DNA of 64,000 nt from JANNYA01 sp031422315 (GCA_031422315.1 JANOQN010000072.1:1-64000); one strand, 5' to 3'; numbered from the stretch's first letter, positions 24,187-34,330 are shown. The notes: generated from the letters alone by a model not told the origin. Made by a program: numbers and translations.

Positions 24187-26972
24187 TTGCGATCACTCCA
24201 CGATTTTGCCGGTGCCGCGTTGGCGTGGTTGGCGCGCTTCTCACCAATTCGGCGCGCCACTTCATAGACAGATGCCAGTTCGTCGCAGCCTGTCGCAATT
24301 TGAATGTCTTTTCGCGCTGCACGCTCGTGCTGCTCGGTTTGCGCCAAGGCCAATGCAAGCGGTGGAAATACCGCCCTAAACAGCGCCGTGCAACTCTCAT
24401 GCAACACCACGCCTTCGGAAAACAATCCCGGCGATTTAGTTGCGCTTTCCACCATGGCACCCTGTTCATTGGTCAAATTCTTCAGCGCCCGCAGCTTGGT
24501 CACGTCATCCTTGGGCATCGACAGACACAGCATCCATTCGAGCTGTGTCAATAACGAGCTCATCGAGCCCTTAAAATCATCGATCGATTGAGTGGCCTGC
24601 CAATACCACGCGCCGGCCGAGCGCCAGGTCTTGATAATCTTGGCGATGTACGCGCCCATCATCGGGTTTGACGCCAAGGAATGCACTTCATCGACCACCA
24701 CCACGGTGTTGCGGTGACCGTTCTGCTGGCGGGTGATATGCAATTGGATAGCCTGTAATAACGACATAAACGCCACTGCCAATTGATCGCTGTAGCCCTC
24801 GCCGCCCAGCTGCGCAAATTCGACCAGCGTGACATCGACCGTTGGCCAAGGTTTACCCGGCCGATTAAAGATGCGGCCCGCAGTGCTTTGCGTGAAAAAC
24901 ATGAGCGCACTGCTCATCTCATGCAGGCGCGAGCGCGACTTATCATCAATCGCGTCGTTTTCGCCCGCCAACGCTAAAGCCGCAGCAACGTCTTCGGTCA
25001 ACACCACACCCGTGGAGCCCTCAGACGTACGCGTTTTAACCGTCTGCGCAGCCGAAAAGATGGCTTCGGCAATCGCCGTGCGATCCGCTCGACGCATGCG
25101 TTTGGCCTCTTCGGGCTCACCGCCGGTAATCATTTGAATCGCGAGTGAAATCATTTCGCCCAATAAGTCGCGTCCGCCTTCGACGTCGGCGTCATCCATT
25201 TCCGTGCGCGCCACGGTCGGATCGAGCAGCTGCATGGCTTGATCGAACGGATTGAGCGCCACGTCGCTATCGTTGGTAAGCCGCACGTGGTTAACACTGA
25301 GCCCTTGAGCCTTGAAATACGTCACAAGAAGCCCGAACGAGGGCGCAGGCCATTTCGGATCGATGATCCATAAATAAGGCTTATGCACGGTCATAAGCTG
25401 CAACATGGCGTACGTCAACGCCGCAGATTTGCCCGAGCCGGTCGGCCCAAACACCGTCATATGCGCGTTTCGGATTCGATTTTTGAGTGGATCAAATGTG
25501 AGCGGCTCTGCTCCACGATTAAAATACGCCAGCATCGGCGTACCCGTGCCGCGCGACCGCCCGGAGGTGGGCAGCAGTTTGGCGATTTCACTGTCCTCTT
25601 GCAGCGTTGATCTACGCGGGCCGGCCATATCGCGCTCAAACGAAAAGCCGAACGGCAAGTTGTCGATGAACGCCGTGCCGCGAAATAAATCGTAGCGCTC
25701 TTCATATACCGGCAAATTGTGCGTGCTGAGCAACGCACCACAGCGATTGGCTTTGGCGAAGAGCTCGTCTTTCGTTTTGCCACTTAGATAGAACACCACG
25801 CTCACGCGGTATAACTTTTCGCCCCTAGACATTTTGTTGCGTGCATCAAAAATATCCTGCCTGGTATTTTCGACGTGCGCCCCGTCCCCAACGCTGACTT
25901 TGCCAAGCGAAGCCAAGTGCCTTTCAATTTGAAACTGCGGCTCACCAATGACGGTAATAGCAATCCGCGTGCCCTCAGGCAGCTTGTCCATCAACGTGCC
26001 GGCGCTTTTGTCTTCCCCGGTCAACAATCCGAAGGCGAGCGAGCCCTCCCACATGCGCACCGTCAATGTCGTATACAGCGTTTCGTGGCACTTCCAAATG
26101 CCATCGGAGACATGCTCAGGCGCGCTGCGCAGCGTGTATTCCGCTAAATCCCACTCAAGCGGGACTTTGCGATGAATTTCGTCCGGAAACGGCGAGAGGC
26201 GCATGAGCGCATACGGATCACCGTCGGTAATGCTGGGGCTCGGATTGAGGAACGGCTGCATCCATTCGACCAAATCCCGGCCCCGACACGCCCGCAATTT
26301 AACGCCGTTTTCCTCAAACCCGGAGATAAACACGCCGCGCGCTTCTTTGCCGCGCAACAGGCTGTCTTTAAGCTTTTCGGTTCTGAGCGCGTTGCGATAC
26401 AGCGTCACAAACACCCGACGCTCTTTTCCACGCCAGGGTTTGCCATCGATGGCAAATGCGCCGCCGGGTTTGGCAATATCTTGTAGATGCGCATCGACCG
26501 CGCCGAGCCAATGCTTTGCCAGTGGCGTGCCTTTGAACGCATCGGGTATTGCGTCGTTAAGCTGCGTCCAGAAGGGATAGAGTGACGCTTCGTCTTGCAC
26601 AAAAAACTGGCTAATCCACGGGGATTGCGTATCTTCCATCAGGGCATTGCGGACCGCTTTGGTAAACGCACCGTGCATTTCAACCAGCGTTTCCGGATCC
26701 CGACCTTCCGTGGCCAGCGGCGTCAATTCCCACAAATAGCCAATGCTGCGGCCGTCGGACAGAATAAATGCACCGGTATCGGCATCCCAATCCGAAAAGC
26801 GCAAAAAGTCCGCAAAGCTCGGTGGCAGCTCGCGAAATTTCTTTTCAGCAGCTTTGGTCAATGGTTTGCCAAGCGCAGCTGATGCGGGTTTTAACGCACG
26901 ATCCGGGTCAACCGGCGGCGGGTCAAACGTTTTAACGGTCGGCAAGAACAGCGATTTTAAGGTCGCGATCAT
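24183..26972 (-). CDS. traC: Conjugative transfer ATPase TraC (PFL_4706 family, VirB4-like)
   Basis: A 929-aa protein. Walker A GPTGSGKS at 509-516 and Walker B VVVVDE at 757-762 mark the VirB4-type ATPase; the N-terminal half has the 'FLRFSDWD' / 'SIGYLWELTP' region typical of PFL_4706. It powers pilus and channel assembly at the inner membrane. Full length; 4-bp overlaps on both sides. Confidence 0.95.
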   Translation of the reverse strand: MIATLKSLFLPTVKTFDPPPVDPDRALKPASAALGKPLTKAAEKKFRELPPSFADFLRFSDWDADTGAFILSDGRSIGYLWELTPLATEGRDPETLVEMHGAFTKAVRNALMEDTQSPWISQFFVQDEASLYPFWTQLNDAIPDAFKGTPLAKHWLGAVDAHLQDIAKPGGAFAIDGKPWRGKERRVFVTLYRNALRTEKLKDSLLRGKEARGVFISGFEENGVKLRACRGRDLVEWMQPFLNPSPSITDGDPYALMRLSPFPDEIHRKVPLEWDLAEYTLRSAPEHVSDGIWKCHETLYTTLTVRMWEGSLAFGLLTGEDKSAGTLMDKLPEGTRIAITVIGEPQFQIERHLASLGKVSVGDGAHVENTRQDIFDARNKMSRGEKLYRVSVVFYLSGKTKDELFAKANRCGALLSTHNLPVYEERYDLFRGTAFIDNLPFGFSFERDMAGPRRSTLQEDSEIAKLLPTSGRSRGTGTPMLAYFNRGAEPLTFDPLKNRIRNAHMTVFGPTGSGKSAALTYAMLQLMTVHKPYLWIIDPKWPAPSFGLLVTYFKAQGLSVNHVRLTNDSDVALNPFDQAMQLLDPTVARTEMDDADVEGGRDLLGEMISLAIQMITGGEPEEAKRMRRADRTAIAEAIFSAAQTVKTRTSEGSTGVVLTEDVAAALALAGENDAIDDKSRSRLHEMSSALMFFTQSTAGRIFNRPGKPWPTVDVTLVEFAQLGGEGYSDQLAVAFMSLLQAIQLHITRQQNGHRNTVVVVDEVHSLASNPMMGAYIAKIIKTWRSAGAWYWQATQSIDDFKGSMSSLLTQLEWMLCLSMPKDDVTKLRALKNLTNEQGAMVESATKSPGLFSEGVVLHESCTALFRAVFPPLALALAQTEQHERAARKDIQIATGCDELASVYEVARRIGEKRANHANAAPAKSWSDRK

Positions 26973-27382
26973 GGGTCAATCGTGTCGGTGGCAGTGGCGG
27001 TCTCACCCGGCAAGGCGTAGGGCGCGCTATCCCACATTGGGAACGTGGTGATGTAGCCTGGCACCGGCAATTGCCCGGATAAGTGCGGAAACACATACAT
27101 GGCCATTGTCGGGTTCGGCACTTTGGCAAAGCGCGTGGTCAGCTCGGTGGCCTCTGAACGCGCAAAGCCCGTTAAATCGGATCCCGCGTCGCTCAGGTCA
27201 CGCCCGTGATACGGCTTTTCAATGCCAGCGCGCGCCGGCGCTTTCGAATCCGCTTCCGGATCCACCGTTTCAACTCCGGCATAAATATCCGCCATGCTGC
27301 TGGTCGCAACCGGAAGTTTGGATTTAGCGCAGCCACCCAGGCTGGCAACCAACAAGACGACTAAAATATCAAGAATGCGCAT
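26969..27382 (-). CDS. Conjugal transfer lipoprotein, TIGR03751 family
   Basis: A 137-aa lipoprotein (lipobox SLGGC, Cys 18). The mature end holds PNPTMAMYVFPHL, VPGYITTFPM and YALPGE, diagnostic of TIGR03751. Presumed to act like VirB7 at the outer membrane. Directly downstream of the TraB-like gene. Confidence 0.9.
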   Translation of the reverse strand: MRILDILVVLLVASLGGCAKSKLPVATSSMADIYAGVETVDPEADSKAPARAGIEKPYHGRDLSDAGSDLTGFARSEATELTTRFAKVPNPTMAMYVFPHLSGQLPVPGYITTFPMWDSAPYALPGETATATDTIDP

Positions 27383-27385
27383 AGG

Positions 27386-28867
27386 TTAATCCAGTGCCTG
27401 AGAATGAGATGACGCATCGTCATAGCTGAGCCGGCGCGCGGTAATGTCGTGATCGAGATTGATTTGGGCTTCAATGTGGATCGCCACTTTTTGCCCAGGC
27501 GGTGCGTAGACCGCATCAAAAATCTGCCCAAGGCGCGAATCTAAGTATTGCTTTGCGTCCGTCGCCCCGCCCGCCAATCCAGTAAACGCGCCAAATTGCG
27601 CCGCGTCATCGATGCTGCGCACCACACCGCCCGCTTGCGTCACCACGGTTTCGGTCTGCGCTTCTGCATAGCCGCGCGCAGCCGCTTCAAAAGCCGAGGC
27701 AATAAAGCGCCCGGTTAAGACTTTCGGGGCGTTAGTCACGCGATCGCCTTTAATGCACGGCACGCCGGATTGATCGCTGATGTAACCTAGATTCTGCTTG
27801 GTGCGCGCTTGCGCGGTGCCTTGGCGCGAGGCAATCTCGCCGCCATAGGTCTGTACGCTGCCGTCTTCATAGGTAAACGTGACGCTATCGACAATGCCGC
27901 GCACGCATGACAGCGACCAGTCTCCGGAGGCTTCCCCAGAAAACACCATTTGCTTGATATCCGGCGGCAAACGATAGCCATTGGTCGCCAAGCCATCGGC
28001 GCTGGCCAAAATCTTGAAGCGGTAGCCATCATTGACGACGCCATTGATTGGGATGCGGCCAATAAACGCGGTCATGGCGACGTTATCTAACAAAGTGGCA
28101 TTGACCGGCAAGGTAAAGCGCGGCGTGATGGCTTGCTTGACCAGTGGCGCGTTTGGCACTTCCCCAATCAGCGCATCATTCTCCGCGTCAATCACATCTG
28201 GCAACGCTTCAACGGAAGCAATATTGATGTCCGCTGGCGCGAGTTCCGACCCGCTACCGTTGCTTGAAACCACCTCAGCGCGCGCAGTCAAAGGCCTAAT
28301 CCAGGTGTAGCCCGATTGCGGCACCTGCGGTGCTGCAAGGCCAACGCCCGCTATCGCCGCTTGACTCAAATCAACAGCGGGATAGCCTGTGCTGAGTCCG
28401 CCGGGCGCATCACCTGGTTCAATGCCAAACTCGGCAATGGATTCTTGCGGCGCGTTGGCGTTAGCGGCACTGTCGGCTTCCATTTGCAGCAACCGATCCT
28501 GCAGCGCGCCGTTTTGTGTGGCGATTTGCGCCAACTTATTGGAAAGCTCGCTAAAGCGCGGATCGGATTCTTGTTTCACTAACGCTTCCTCAAGCTCTGC
28601 TATCCGCGTCGCCTGTTGATCCGCTTCCACTTTTGCGGCATCCGCCTCGGCAAGCCGCGCCGTCAGTGTTTTGATTGTGGCATCCGGGCCATCCGCATCA
28701 CTGGGCCTTGAGGGCACCACGGGCTGAGCTACAGCCACCTCTGGCGTGGCAGCCGATGTGTTCGCGGTGGGTTTGCTACATTGGGATATTCCAACCATGA
28801 TTAGAATTCCGAGCGTGAGTAATGCCAGAACAATCGGCAGCCTATTGACCCCTACCGGGCTACTCAT
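27386..28867 (-). CDS. ICE protein, PFL_4705 family (TraB/VirB10-like)
   Basis: A 493-aa protein with one membrane segment at about 10-27, a coiled coil (about 65-130; LAEADAAKVEADQQATRIAEL) and a C-terminal VirB10/TraB-like beta domain (about 250-480; 'TARAEVVSSNGSGSEL', 'IPINGVVNDGYRFK'). It bridges inner and outer membranes in the channel. 4-bp overlap with the TraK-like gene. Confidence 0.9.
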   Translation of the reverse strand: MSSPVGVNRLPIVLALLTLGILIMVGISQCSKPTANTSAATPEVAVAQPVVPSRPSDADGPDATIKTLTARLAEADAAKVEADQQATRIAELEEALVKQESDPRFSELSNKLAQIATQNGALQDRLLQMEADSAANANAPQESIAEFGIEPGDAPGGLSTGYPAVDLSQAAIAGVGLAAPQVPQSGYTWIRPLTARAEVVSSNGSGSELAPADINIASVEALPDVIDAENDALIGEVPNAPLVKQAITPRFTLPVNATLLDNVAMTAFIGRIPINGVVNDGYRFKILASADGLATNGYRLPPDIKQMVFSGEASGDWSLSCVRGIVDSVTFTYEDGSVQTYGGEIASRQGTAQARTKQNLGYISDQSGVPCIKGDRVTNAPKVLTGRFIASAFEAAARGYAEAQTETVVTQAGGVVRSIDDAAQFGAFTGLAGGATDAKQYLDSRLGQIFDAVYAPPGQKVAIHIEAQINLDHDITARRLSYDDASSHSQALD

Positions 28868-29625
28868 AGCGAATCCCCATACGACTGCCCTGACACCAGA
28901 TACAGCATGGTGCTGCTACTGACCGAGCCCGCAGGCTGTAAAAAGCCATGCTGAAAGGTCGCGGTAAGCCAGCGCCCGCGCAGTAAACGCGGATCTAGTT
29001 CCCGGCCGTCTGGCGTAGTGTTTTTCATCTCGACCGCCGTGACGTACAAATTGTGATAGCGCCACGCCGCACGCGGCAGCGCAATCACCGCCCCACCGCG
29101 ATACAGCGCCGTGATCTCAATCGGCAGCGCGACACGGCTGGCTTTGAGGCCACCGCGCAAGCGATCTGGCGCATAAAACTCCCGCGCCGCAAAGCGCGTC
29201 AGTTCCATGCGTAAATCGGATTCGCCCACCGTCTCGTCGTTCTGCGCTGGGCTTTCTTTTGCAACAGCAGCCGCATCGATGAGTTGAAAACTATTTTTCG
29301 GTGCACTGGCACGCGCCGTGATGTCAATCAAATAGATTCGGTTGTTGGACTTGACGCTGCGCAGAGCCATGCGGCCTTCGACGGCCTTATTGGCGGTTAT
29401 CAATACCACCTTGTTAGTAATTTCCACGCTGACCACGCCTGCAAAAGCCGCAGGCAGCCCAACTTCCACGTCTTCCGGCATGCGTAGGACGGTTTCATGA
29501 TCGATCGGTATCGCAATCGACACCGGGATATCGTCATACGGCACGATATCGACGGCGGCAAAGCCATAGCTAGTCCAGATCAGCGCACACAGTGCGCAAG
29601 CTAAACTGATGACGTTCAATTTCAT
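28864..29625 (-). CDS. ICE protein, PFL_4704 family (TraK/VirB9-like)
   Basis: A 253-aa exported protein with signal peptide (ending near GFAAV). The N-terminal half is beta-rich (IPVSIAIPIDHETVLRMPEDVEVGLP); the C-terminal half has 'FYAPDRLRG' and 'NLYVTAVEMKNTT', as in TIGR03749. Expected outer-membrane core component. 4-bp overlaps both sides. Confidence 0.9.
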   Translation of the reverse strand: MKLNVISLACALCALIWTSYGFAAVDIVPYDDIPVSIAIPIDHETVLRMPEDVEVGLPAAFAGVVSVEITNKVVLITANKAVEGRMALRSVKSNNRIYLIDITARASAPKNSFQLIDAAAVAKESPAQNDETVGESDLRMELTRFAAREFYAPDRLRGGLKASRVALPIEITALYRGGAVIALPRAAWRYHNLYVTAVEMKNTTPDGRELDPRLLRGRWLTATFQHGFLQPAGSVSSSTMLYLVSGQSYGDSL

Positions 29626-30260
29626 GGCGTTACTCCGGTTGCTGTTTTCTCAATTTTGCTCGGCGAACCGGGTGCATAGCAGTTCAGCAATAAGCCGTAC
29701 GGGTTAGTTCCGGCATCCGCATTGGTGGGCTGTACATAGGTTTCATAGCGATAAAAACCCTCTTTGACGGTTTGACCGTTGACCGTTTCAGTCAGCAGCG
29801 CATCCAGCGTCACTTGCCAGGTGTTGGCGTCCATTTGCTTAACGCGATCTGGCGTAAAGTACGCGCCGGTCATCGGTTCCCAGCGCCGAGTTCTGCTGCC
29901 GAGTTCTCCGGCATTCCGACGCTGAGCGGCATCGGCCAAAAGTAGAGATTTGCAGTTATCCGTCAGGTAGTAGCGCATGCCTTCAATATTGGCTGCGTAC
30001 TCGGTTTCACCGTTGGTTTCCCAGCGATAAAGCTGCTGGAGCAAGGTCAATGCAAAGTTAAATACGTTTTCAGCTGGCATTTGCCCTGGCGTAACGGTTT
30101 GGCGCTGCTGAATCCCTGGCCGAACGTCGACCACAATGGAAGCCTGAGAGTTCTGCCAGCCCCAGAGCGCGATGGCGAGAATGCCAAGTAGCGCGCCAAT
30201 GCCGTAATCGCGTAGTTTTATTTGGCGTTGCGCTTCCAACAACGCATCAACGTAGGCCAT
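29622..30260 (-). CDS. ICE protein, PFL_4703 family (TraE/VirB8-like)
   Basis: A 212-aa inner-membrane protein with one N-terminal segment (about 22-40) and a periplasmic domain starting VDVRPG, with 'NVFNFALTLLQQLYRWETNG' and 'YFYLTDNC'-like 'MRYYLTDNCK'. Fits TIGR03746. The start overlaps the preceding gene by 14 bp. Confidence 0.9.
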   Translation of the reverse strand: MAYVDALLEAQRQIKLRDYGIGALLGILAIALWGWQNSQASIVVDVRPGIQQRQTVTPGQMPAENVFNFALTLLQQLYRWETNGETEYAANIEGMRYYLTDNCKSLLLADAAQRRNAGELGSRTRRWEPMTGAYFTPDRVKQMDANTWQVTLDALLTETVNGQTVKEGFYRYETYVQPTNADAGTNPYGLLLNCYAPGSPSKIEKTATGVTP

Positions 30261-30594
30261 CGTGGCCCCCTTTAGATCGCTTGTAGTAGTAGGGGCCGAG
30301 CGCCGGCTTCCACCGCGCCCGATTAAACATCACCATGATTTCTTGCATTAAGAAATTAGCGGGCGAATCCTTTTTGCGCCGCTGCACCCACATGCCCAGC
30401 AGCAATGCCAGCACGAGCCCTCCGCATACACCGACCAACATGCCGACCAGCAGCCCGTAGCTGCCGGATAAAATGCCGAGAACAACGCCGATTGGCAGCA
30501 TGATCCCGTAGGCACCACTGACCACGATGATGATTTCGCGCTGGGTTAGGCCCATCAGTGCAATCGGCTCAATGTTTAGGTTGCGGGTGCTCAT
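30247..30594 (-). CDS. TIGR03750-family conjugal transfer membrane protein
   Basis: The start is taken at ATG 30,594 (2 bp after the upstream stop); the longer frame to 30,729 only overlaps the pilin-like gene. A 115-aa protein with two membrane segments (about 25-42 and 48-66), beginning MSTRNLNIEPIALMGLTQRE, as in TIGR03750 (DUF3487). Probably the TraL-like inner-membrane component. Confidence 0.87.
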   Translation of the reverse strand: MSTRNLNIEPIALMGLTQREIIIVVSGAYGIMLPIGVVLGILSGSYGLLVGMLVGVCGGLVLALLLGMWVQRRKKDSPANFLMQEIMVMFNRARWKPALGPYYYKRSKGGHDGLR

Positions 30595-30596
30595 GA

Positions 30597-30959
30597 CTAA
30601 GGCGCGCCACCTGCTGTTGCAACTTGGGTAAAGCCGTAAGTGCCGACGGCAATGCCGAAAATCGCCAGGAACAGCGCGCCAACGATCTGCCCTGCCGCTT
30701 CGCCGAATTTCTTTTTGCCGCCGATCCAATCCATCATGGCCGGCGCGGCAATGTAGCTTGCCAGCAGCAGCATAAATATTGCGGCCGCCACAAAGCCGTA
30801 CTGCGCCATTTTCTTGAACAGACTGACGCCGGTGTCGAGCGGATTATTGGCAGATGTAACGCCCGTTGGAAGCGGCGTGGAAGGCATGGTTTGCGCCATG
30901 ACGTAACTGCTTATTCCGAACGCAACAACCGACGTAACAGCTTGTTTAAATAATTTCAT
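30597..30959 (-). CDS. TIGR03745-family ICE membrane protein, pilin-like
   Basis: A 120-aa protein from ATG 30,959; the longer upstream frame is an overlap artefact with the next gene. A signal-like N-terminus (to about 23), then 'GVSLFKKMAQYGF', and two membrane segments (about 55-70 and 88-108). Its position and shape suggest a TrbC/VirB2-type pilin precursor. Confidence 0.87.
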   Translation of the reverse strand: MKLFKQAVTSVVAFGISSYVMAQTMPSTPLPTGVTSANNPLDTGVSLFKKMAQYGFVAAAIFMLLLASYIAAPAMMDWIGGKKKFGEAAGQIVGALFLAIFGIAVGTYGFTQVATAGGAP

Positions 30960-31015
30960 TGGAAAACTCCTGGTGGGTGGGCTGTGCCCTGCGGTACTGC
31001 GAGAAAAAAAATGAT

Positions 31016-31273
31016 TTAGTTGGGCGCCAACGGTGAGCCGACCGCAAAAAAGGCCAGTGCTGCGACCATGACAAACGTCGCGGCCATGGCTCCGAAAATG
31101 GCGTCCTTGAGACCTATACGCTGCACATATAGGCCGCGCACGTACTGCACAATCGTCCAGGTAATCAGCAGCGAGACGCAGACGCCGCCGACCCACGCAA
31201 ACACAGTGCCAAGCTGCGAAATACGCAAACCGCTACCGGCTTCAAACGCCGCGACTGCGCCGGCAAAGCTCAT
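31016..31273 (-). CDS. TIGR03758 / DUF3262-family ICE membrane protein
   Basis: An 85-aa protein with two membrane segments (about 25-42 and 60-80), beginning MSFAGAVAAFEAGSGL. Fits the DUF3262 family found between RAQPRD and the pilin-like gene. 4-bp overlap with the RAQPRD gene. Fifty-six bp separate it from the pilin-like gene, one of the few gaps in the operon. Confidence 0.87.
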   Translation of the reverse strand: MSFAGAVAAFEAGSGLRISQLGTVFAWVGGVCVSLLITWTIVQYVRGLYVQRIGLKDAIFGAMAATFVMVAALAFFAVGSPLAPN

Positions 31274-31626
31274 CGGCGATAATCTCCGGAGAGCGGTTCG
31301 ATCGCGCGTGGTTGGCTGATCTCACCGGCGCGGTATTCCCGAATGCCTAATCGAATGCGATCTAAATCGAGCCGCAGCGCGTCATAGTCAAACTGCAATC
31401 GACTCGATTGCGCTGCGCTTTGCGCTTCCCGAAGCAGCGGTTCTAAAAGCTGAATTTCACGTTCCAACCGTGTCAACGCGGCCAATTCGGTTTCAATGGT
31501 GCGTGGTTGAACCACGACTTCAGCAACCGGCTCGCGCACCTCTGCGCGCTTTTGCGCACAGGCCGGCAACGCGGCTAACACCAATACAAATAAAACTAGA
31601 CTCAAACGATTCATAGCAATGCTCAC
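31270..31626 (-). CDS. RAQPRD-family ICE protein
   Basis: A 118-aa exported protein. Signal peptide with ALPAC at about 22, then a helical region with TRLEREIQLLEPLLREAQ and the end QPRAIEPLSGDYRR, the family signature. ATG 31,626 overlaps the previous stop by 4 bp (an internal ATG at 31,614 is possible). Role unknown but constant in MPF-G elements. Confidence 0.88.
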   Translation of the reverse strand: MSIAMNRLSLVLFVLVLAALPACAQKRAEVREPVAEVVVQPRTIETELAALTRLEREIQLLEPLLREAQSAAQSSRLQFDYDALRLDLDRIRLGIREYRAGEISQPRAIEPLSGDYRR

Positions 31627-32279
31627 AGGTATTTTTTAAATTTCGAAACGGTGAAAAAGACGGCCAAGCCAAACAGCGGTGCTAGCAAGGTCAATACAAA
31701 ATGCGGATGCACGGCGATGGGTAGCAGCAAATACACCGCCAAACCGAGTCCCACCGAGGTCGCTACGCTGCTTTTCGCATGGCGATACAAAAATGCGCTT
31801 TCCGGATCGCCACCAAATCGGCGCAGCTCGCGCTCGGTCAGACCATCCTGCACCGCCACCAGCAACACCAGTCCGAGCGGTGCCAATAGACCAAACGCAA
31901 TCAGCCCTCTGCGCAAGCACAGCTGCCCAACCAACAACGCATCGTTCAAATAGGGTTTTGCCACTGGAAACGGTAATGCGTTGATATCGGTATTAATTTG
32001 CCGTGGCAACGCTGGACGAATCCGATCCACCCAGCTCGCTAGCCAGCGCGATGGATGGGTGGTGCTAATGCCTGCCAACAATCGAGCCTCGGTAGTAACC
32101 AGCTGCGTTAATCGCGCAGTCTGCGGCTTTTGCAGCGCACGGCTTCCCGCGACACCTGCAATGCCAATTAACACCGCACACAGCGTTAAAAACGCATAGA
32201 AAAACGGCACACCGATGATCCACGTTAACCATGGTGCAGGCGGATCACCCGGGGGACTCTGGCGTGTCGCTTGGCTCAT
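31623..32279 (-). CDS. ICE membrane protein, PFL_4697 family (DUF4400)
   Basis: A 218-aa protein with membrane segments near 18-45, 120-143 and 172-210, and the family mark DGLTERELRRFGGDPESAFLY followed by HAK. Always next to traD. 4-bp overlaps on both sides. Confidence 0.9.
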   Translation of the reverse strand: MSQATRQSPPGDPPAPWLTWIIGVPFFYAFLTLCAVLIGIAGVAGSRALQKPQTARLTQLVTTEARLLAGISTTHPSRWLASWVDRIRPALPRQINTDINALPFPVAKPYLNDALLVGQLCLRRGLIAFGLLAPLGLVLLVAVQDGLTERELRRFGGDPESAFLYRHAKSSVATSVGLGLAVYLLLPIAVHPHFVLTLLAPLFGLAVFFTVSKFKKYL

Positions 32280-34330
32280 GCAGCCTCCTGCGCCGGTGCG
32301 GCCTGATTGCGCCAGCTCACTTCGCTATCGCTCCAGGGCATATCATCGTTTGAGGTCGGCCGCGCAATGAGGGCTTTAGCCATCATCTCAACTGTCAAGG
32401 TTTTACTTTCCGGTACGGGAAGCGGAAACCGCACTTTGTAAATCCGCCCGCCTTTGGCCGCCACAAACGCATGCCCGCGCGGCAAGCCGGCGAGATCAGC
32501 GGAAGTAATCATCGGCACCGACGTTTCGGTAATGCGCTGCGTTTGGCTGGAGGTGAAATCCGTGCCGGCTTGGCCGTCGGTGGTCGCTGAGCCCCAAATT
32601 ATGGAGGGCACCATGACGTCGGGCAATTGATCGGTGAGCATTTGCGCGGTGGCATCCGAGCGCACCCGCATCATGATCAGCGTGTTGAAATTATCTTCGA
32701 CCTGGCGGCCTTTGTCGGCATCGCCCATACCGACGGTAATATCCGCGCGGCTTTGGGTGTAGCCTGTTATGTCCAGTCCAGCTCCACGGCCTTTATTAAC
32801 CAGCGGGACAAAAGCCGCGCCCATAGATTCATTGATTTCATCGCAATGCAGGCGCCACCGTAGCGACGTGCGCTGCACGCCTTCGCTCAAGCCCTGTTCG
32901 CGGCTGTTGTTGTAGATCCGCCCGGCTATGCTAGTCAAATCCGCGAACATCGACGATCCAATAGCTTTTGCCACGGTCGCATCGGTCAATGCATCCAACC
33001 CGATGTAAATCACTTTATTGGTTCGAATCGCGGCATCAAAATCCAACATCGGGCGCGGATCATCAACGGCATCGTAATCCGGGGATAGAATGTCAGCGAT
33101 CGCGCCAGTGCTCATTTTTTGCAGCAATGGAAACAGCGAGCCGACCAGCTTGTCTTGGTAACTGCGGTCATAGCCGTAGGTCTTCAGCAGCTTTTGCGAC
33201 ACGTCATCGTTCAAGGCAAAGCGCTGCACCAACAACACGAGTCCAATGGTTTTAATATCGCGCTCGCCATAAGAGCGGGGAATCAAGCCTTTTTTAAGCC
33301 GATCCGGCACGGTGGCGATTTCAGCGGCTAAATCATCCTGCCAGTTGGGATGTTTGGCATTGAGTAGCTGGGTCATGTACGTCGCGACTAGCTCATCCAT
33401 GTTGGTGGCGTATTGCAGCAGGACCTTAATCGTCGTGCGGCGGCCTAGCGCATGCAGCGCCACCGCAATCGTGTTGACGTACGACCAGACAAAGTCCGCG
33501 AACACCGCAGAATTACCGGTATCCGGCACGCTGTCTCGGATACGCGAAGCTATTTCCGTGACCCTGGCAAAGTTACCAAACGGGTTATAGCGCGCCGAAA
33601 ACTGTGGAAAGCCCAAATGAAAGCACTGAAAATCATTGACGCGACCGCACGCCATAAGAGTTGAGTACATTTGCAACATTAAGTCTTTGTCGCCCTTTGG
33701 GTCTATGACGATGACCGGCCCGCCTCGGCGAATGTCCTGCGCCACCAGCAATTCGCACACGCGGGTTTTACCCACACCCGGCGTGCCGAGCACCAGAATA
33801 TGGCCCATGCGCTCGGTGTCGGTCAGCCACAAATCGGTATCTTTGCCTTCCAAGCTGCCGACGCCATGCAATGCCGTTACGCCATCGTCAACCGCTACCG
33901 GCGTTCGAAACAGTTTGTCGGCAAACGAGCGCTGCAAATACGGCTTTGAACTTGCGCGATTGGCTTCTGCGAGCCGACGTGTATGCCGATCATCCCAGCG
34001 AAAGCCCGTGCCTAAAAACAATGCATCTTTGCGAAAGGGGATATCGGCGCTTTTGACCGCGTAAGTCGGCTGCGCCTTTAAGCTGGACTGATAGCGCCCA
34101 ATCACAAAAGCCTGATGCAATCGCCTTAAGCCATTCAGCGCCAACGCAGTGACCATTGCCGCATGCCCAATCGGCAGCACGCGCCACCAGTCACCTGGCT
34201 GCTGCGTCACAGCGCTTACCCAAAACACGTCCGGCGCCAATCCAATCGCCACCGCCGCCGCTAGACTCACCGCCGCACTCGGCAGCTCCACCAGCGGGCG
34301 AATCAATGTCTCGACTGGAAACTTGCTCAC
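32276..34330 (-). CDS. traD: Type IV coupling protein TraD (SXT/TOL subfamily)
   Basis: A 684-aa protein starting at GTG 34,330, which overlaps the preceding stop as GTGA; the longer frame upstream only covers the neighbour. MSKFPVETLIRPLVELP is the expected start of this subfamily. Two membrane segments at about 20-67, Walker A GTPGVGKT at 182-189, and Walker-B-like VIVIDPKGD near 205. It brings the relaxase-DNA complex to the channel. Confidence 0.95.
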   Translation of the reverse strand: MSKFPVETLIRPLVELPSAAVSLAAAVAIGLAPDVFWVSAVTQQPGDWWRVLPIGHAAMVTALALNGLRRLHQAFVIGRYQSSLKAQPTYAVKSADIPFRKDALFLGTGFRWDDRHTRRLAEANRASSKPYLQRSFADKLFRTPVAVDDGVTALHGVGSLEGKDTDLWLTDTERMGHILVLGTPGVGKTRVCELLVAQDIRRGGPVIVIDPKGDKDLMLQMYSTLMACGRVNDFQCFHLGFPQFSARYNPFGNFARVTEIASRIRDSVPDTGNSAVFADFVWSYVNTIAVALHALGRRTTIKVLLQYATNMDELVATYMTQLLNAKHPNWQDDLAAEIATVPDRLKKGLIPRSYGERDIKTIGLVLLVQRFALNDDVSQKLLKTYGYDRSYQDKLVGSLFPLLQKMSTGAIADILSPDYDAVDDPRPMLDFDAAIRTNKVIYIGLDALTDATVAKAIGSSMFADLTSIAGRIYNNSREQGLSEGVQRTSLRWRLHCDEINESMGAAFVPLVNKGRGAGLDITGYTQSRADITVGMGDADKGRQVEDNFNTLIMMRVRSDATAQMLTDQLPDVMVPSIIWGSATTDGQAGTDFTSSQTQRITETSVPMITSADLAGLPRGHAFVAAKGGRIYKVRFPLPVPESKTLTVEMMAKALIARPTSNDDMPWSDSEVSWRNQAAPAQEAA

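Noticed and set aside
30960..31196. Upstream extension of the pilin-like protein
   Set aside because: Out-of-frame shadow of the DUF3262 gene; ATG 30,959 begins the signal peptide.
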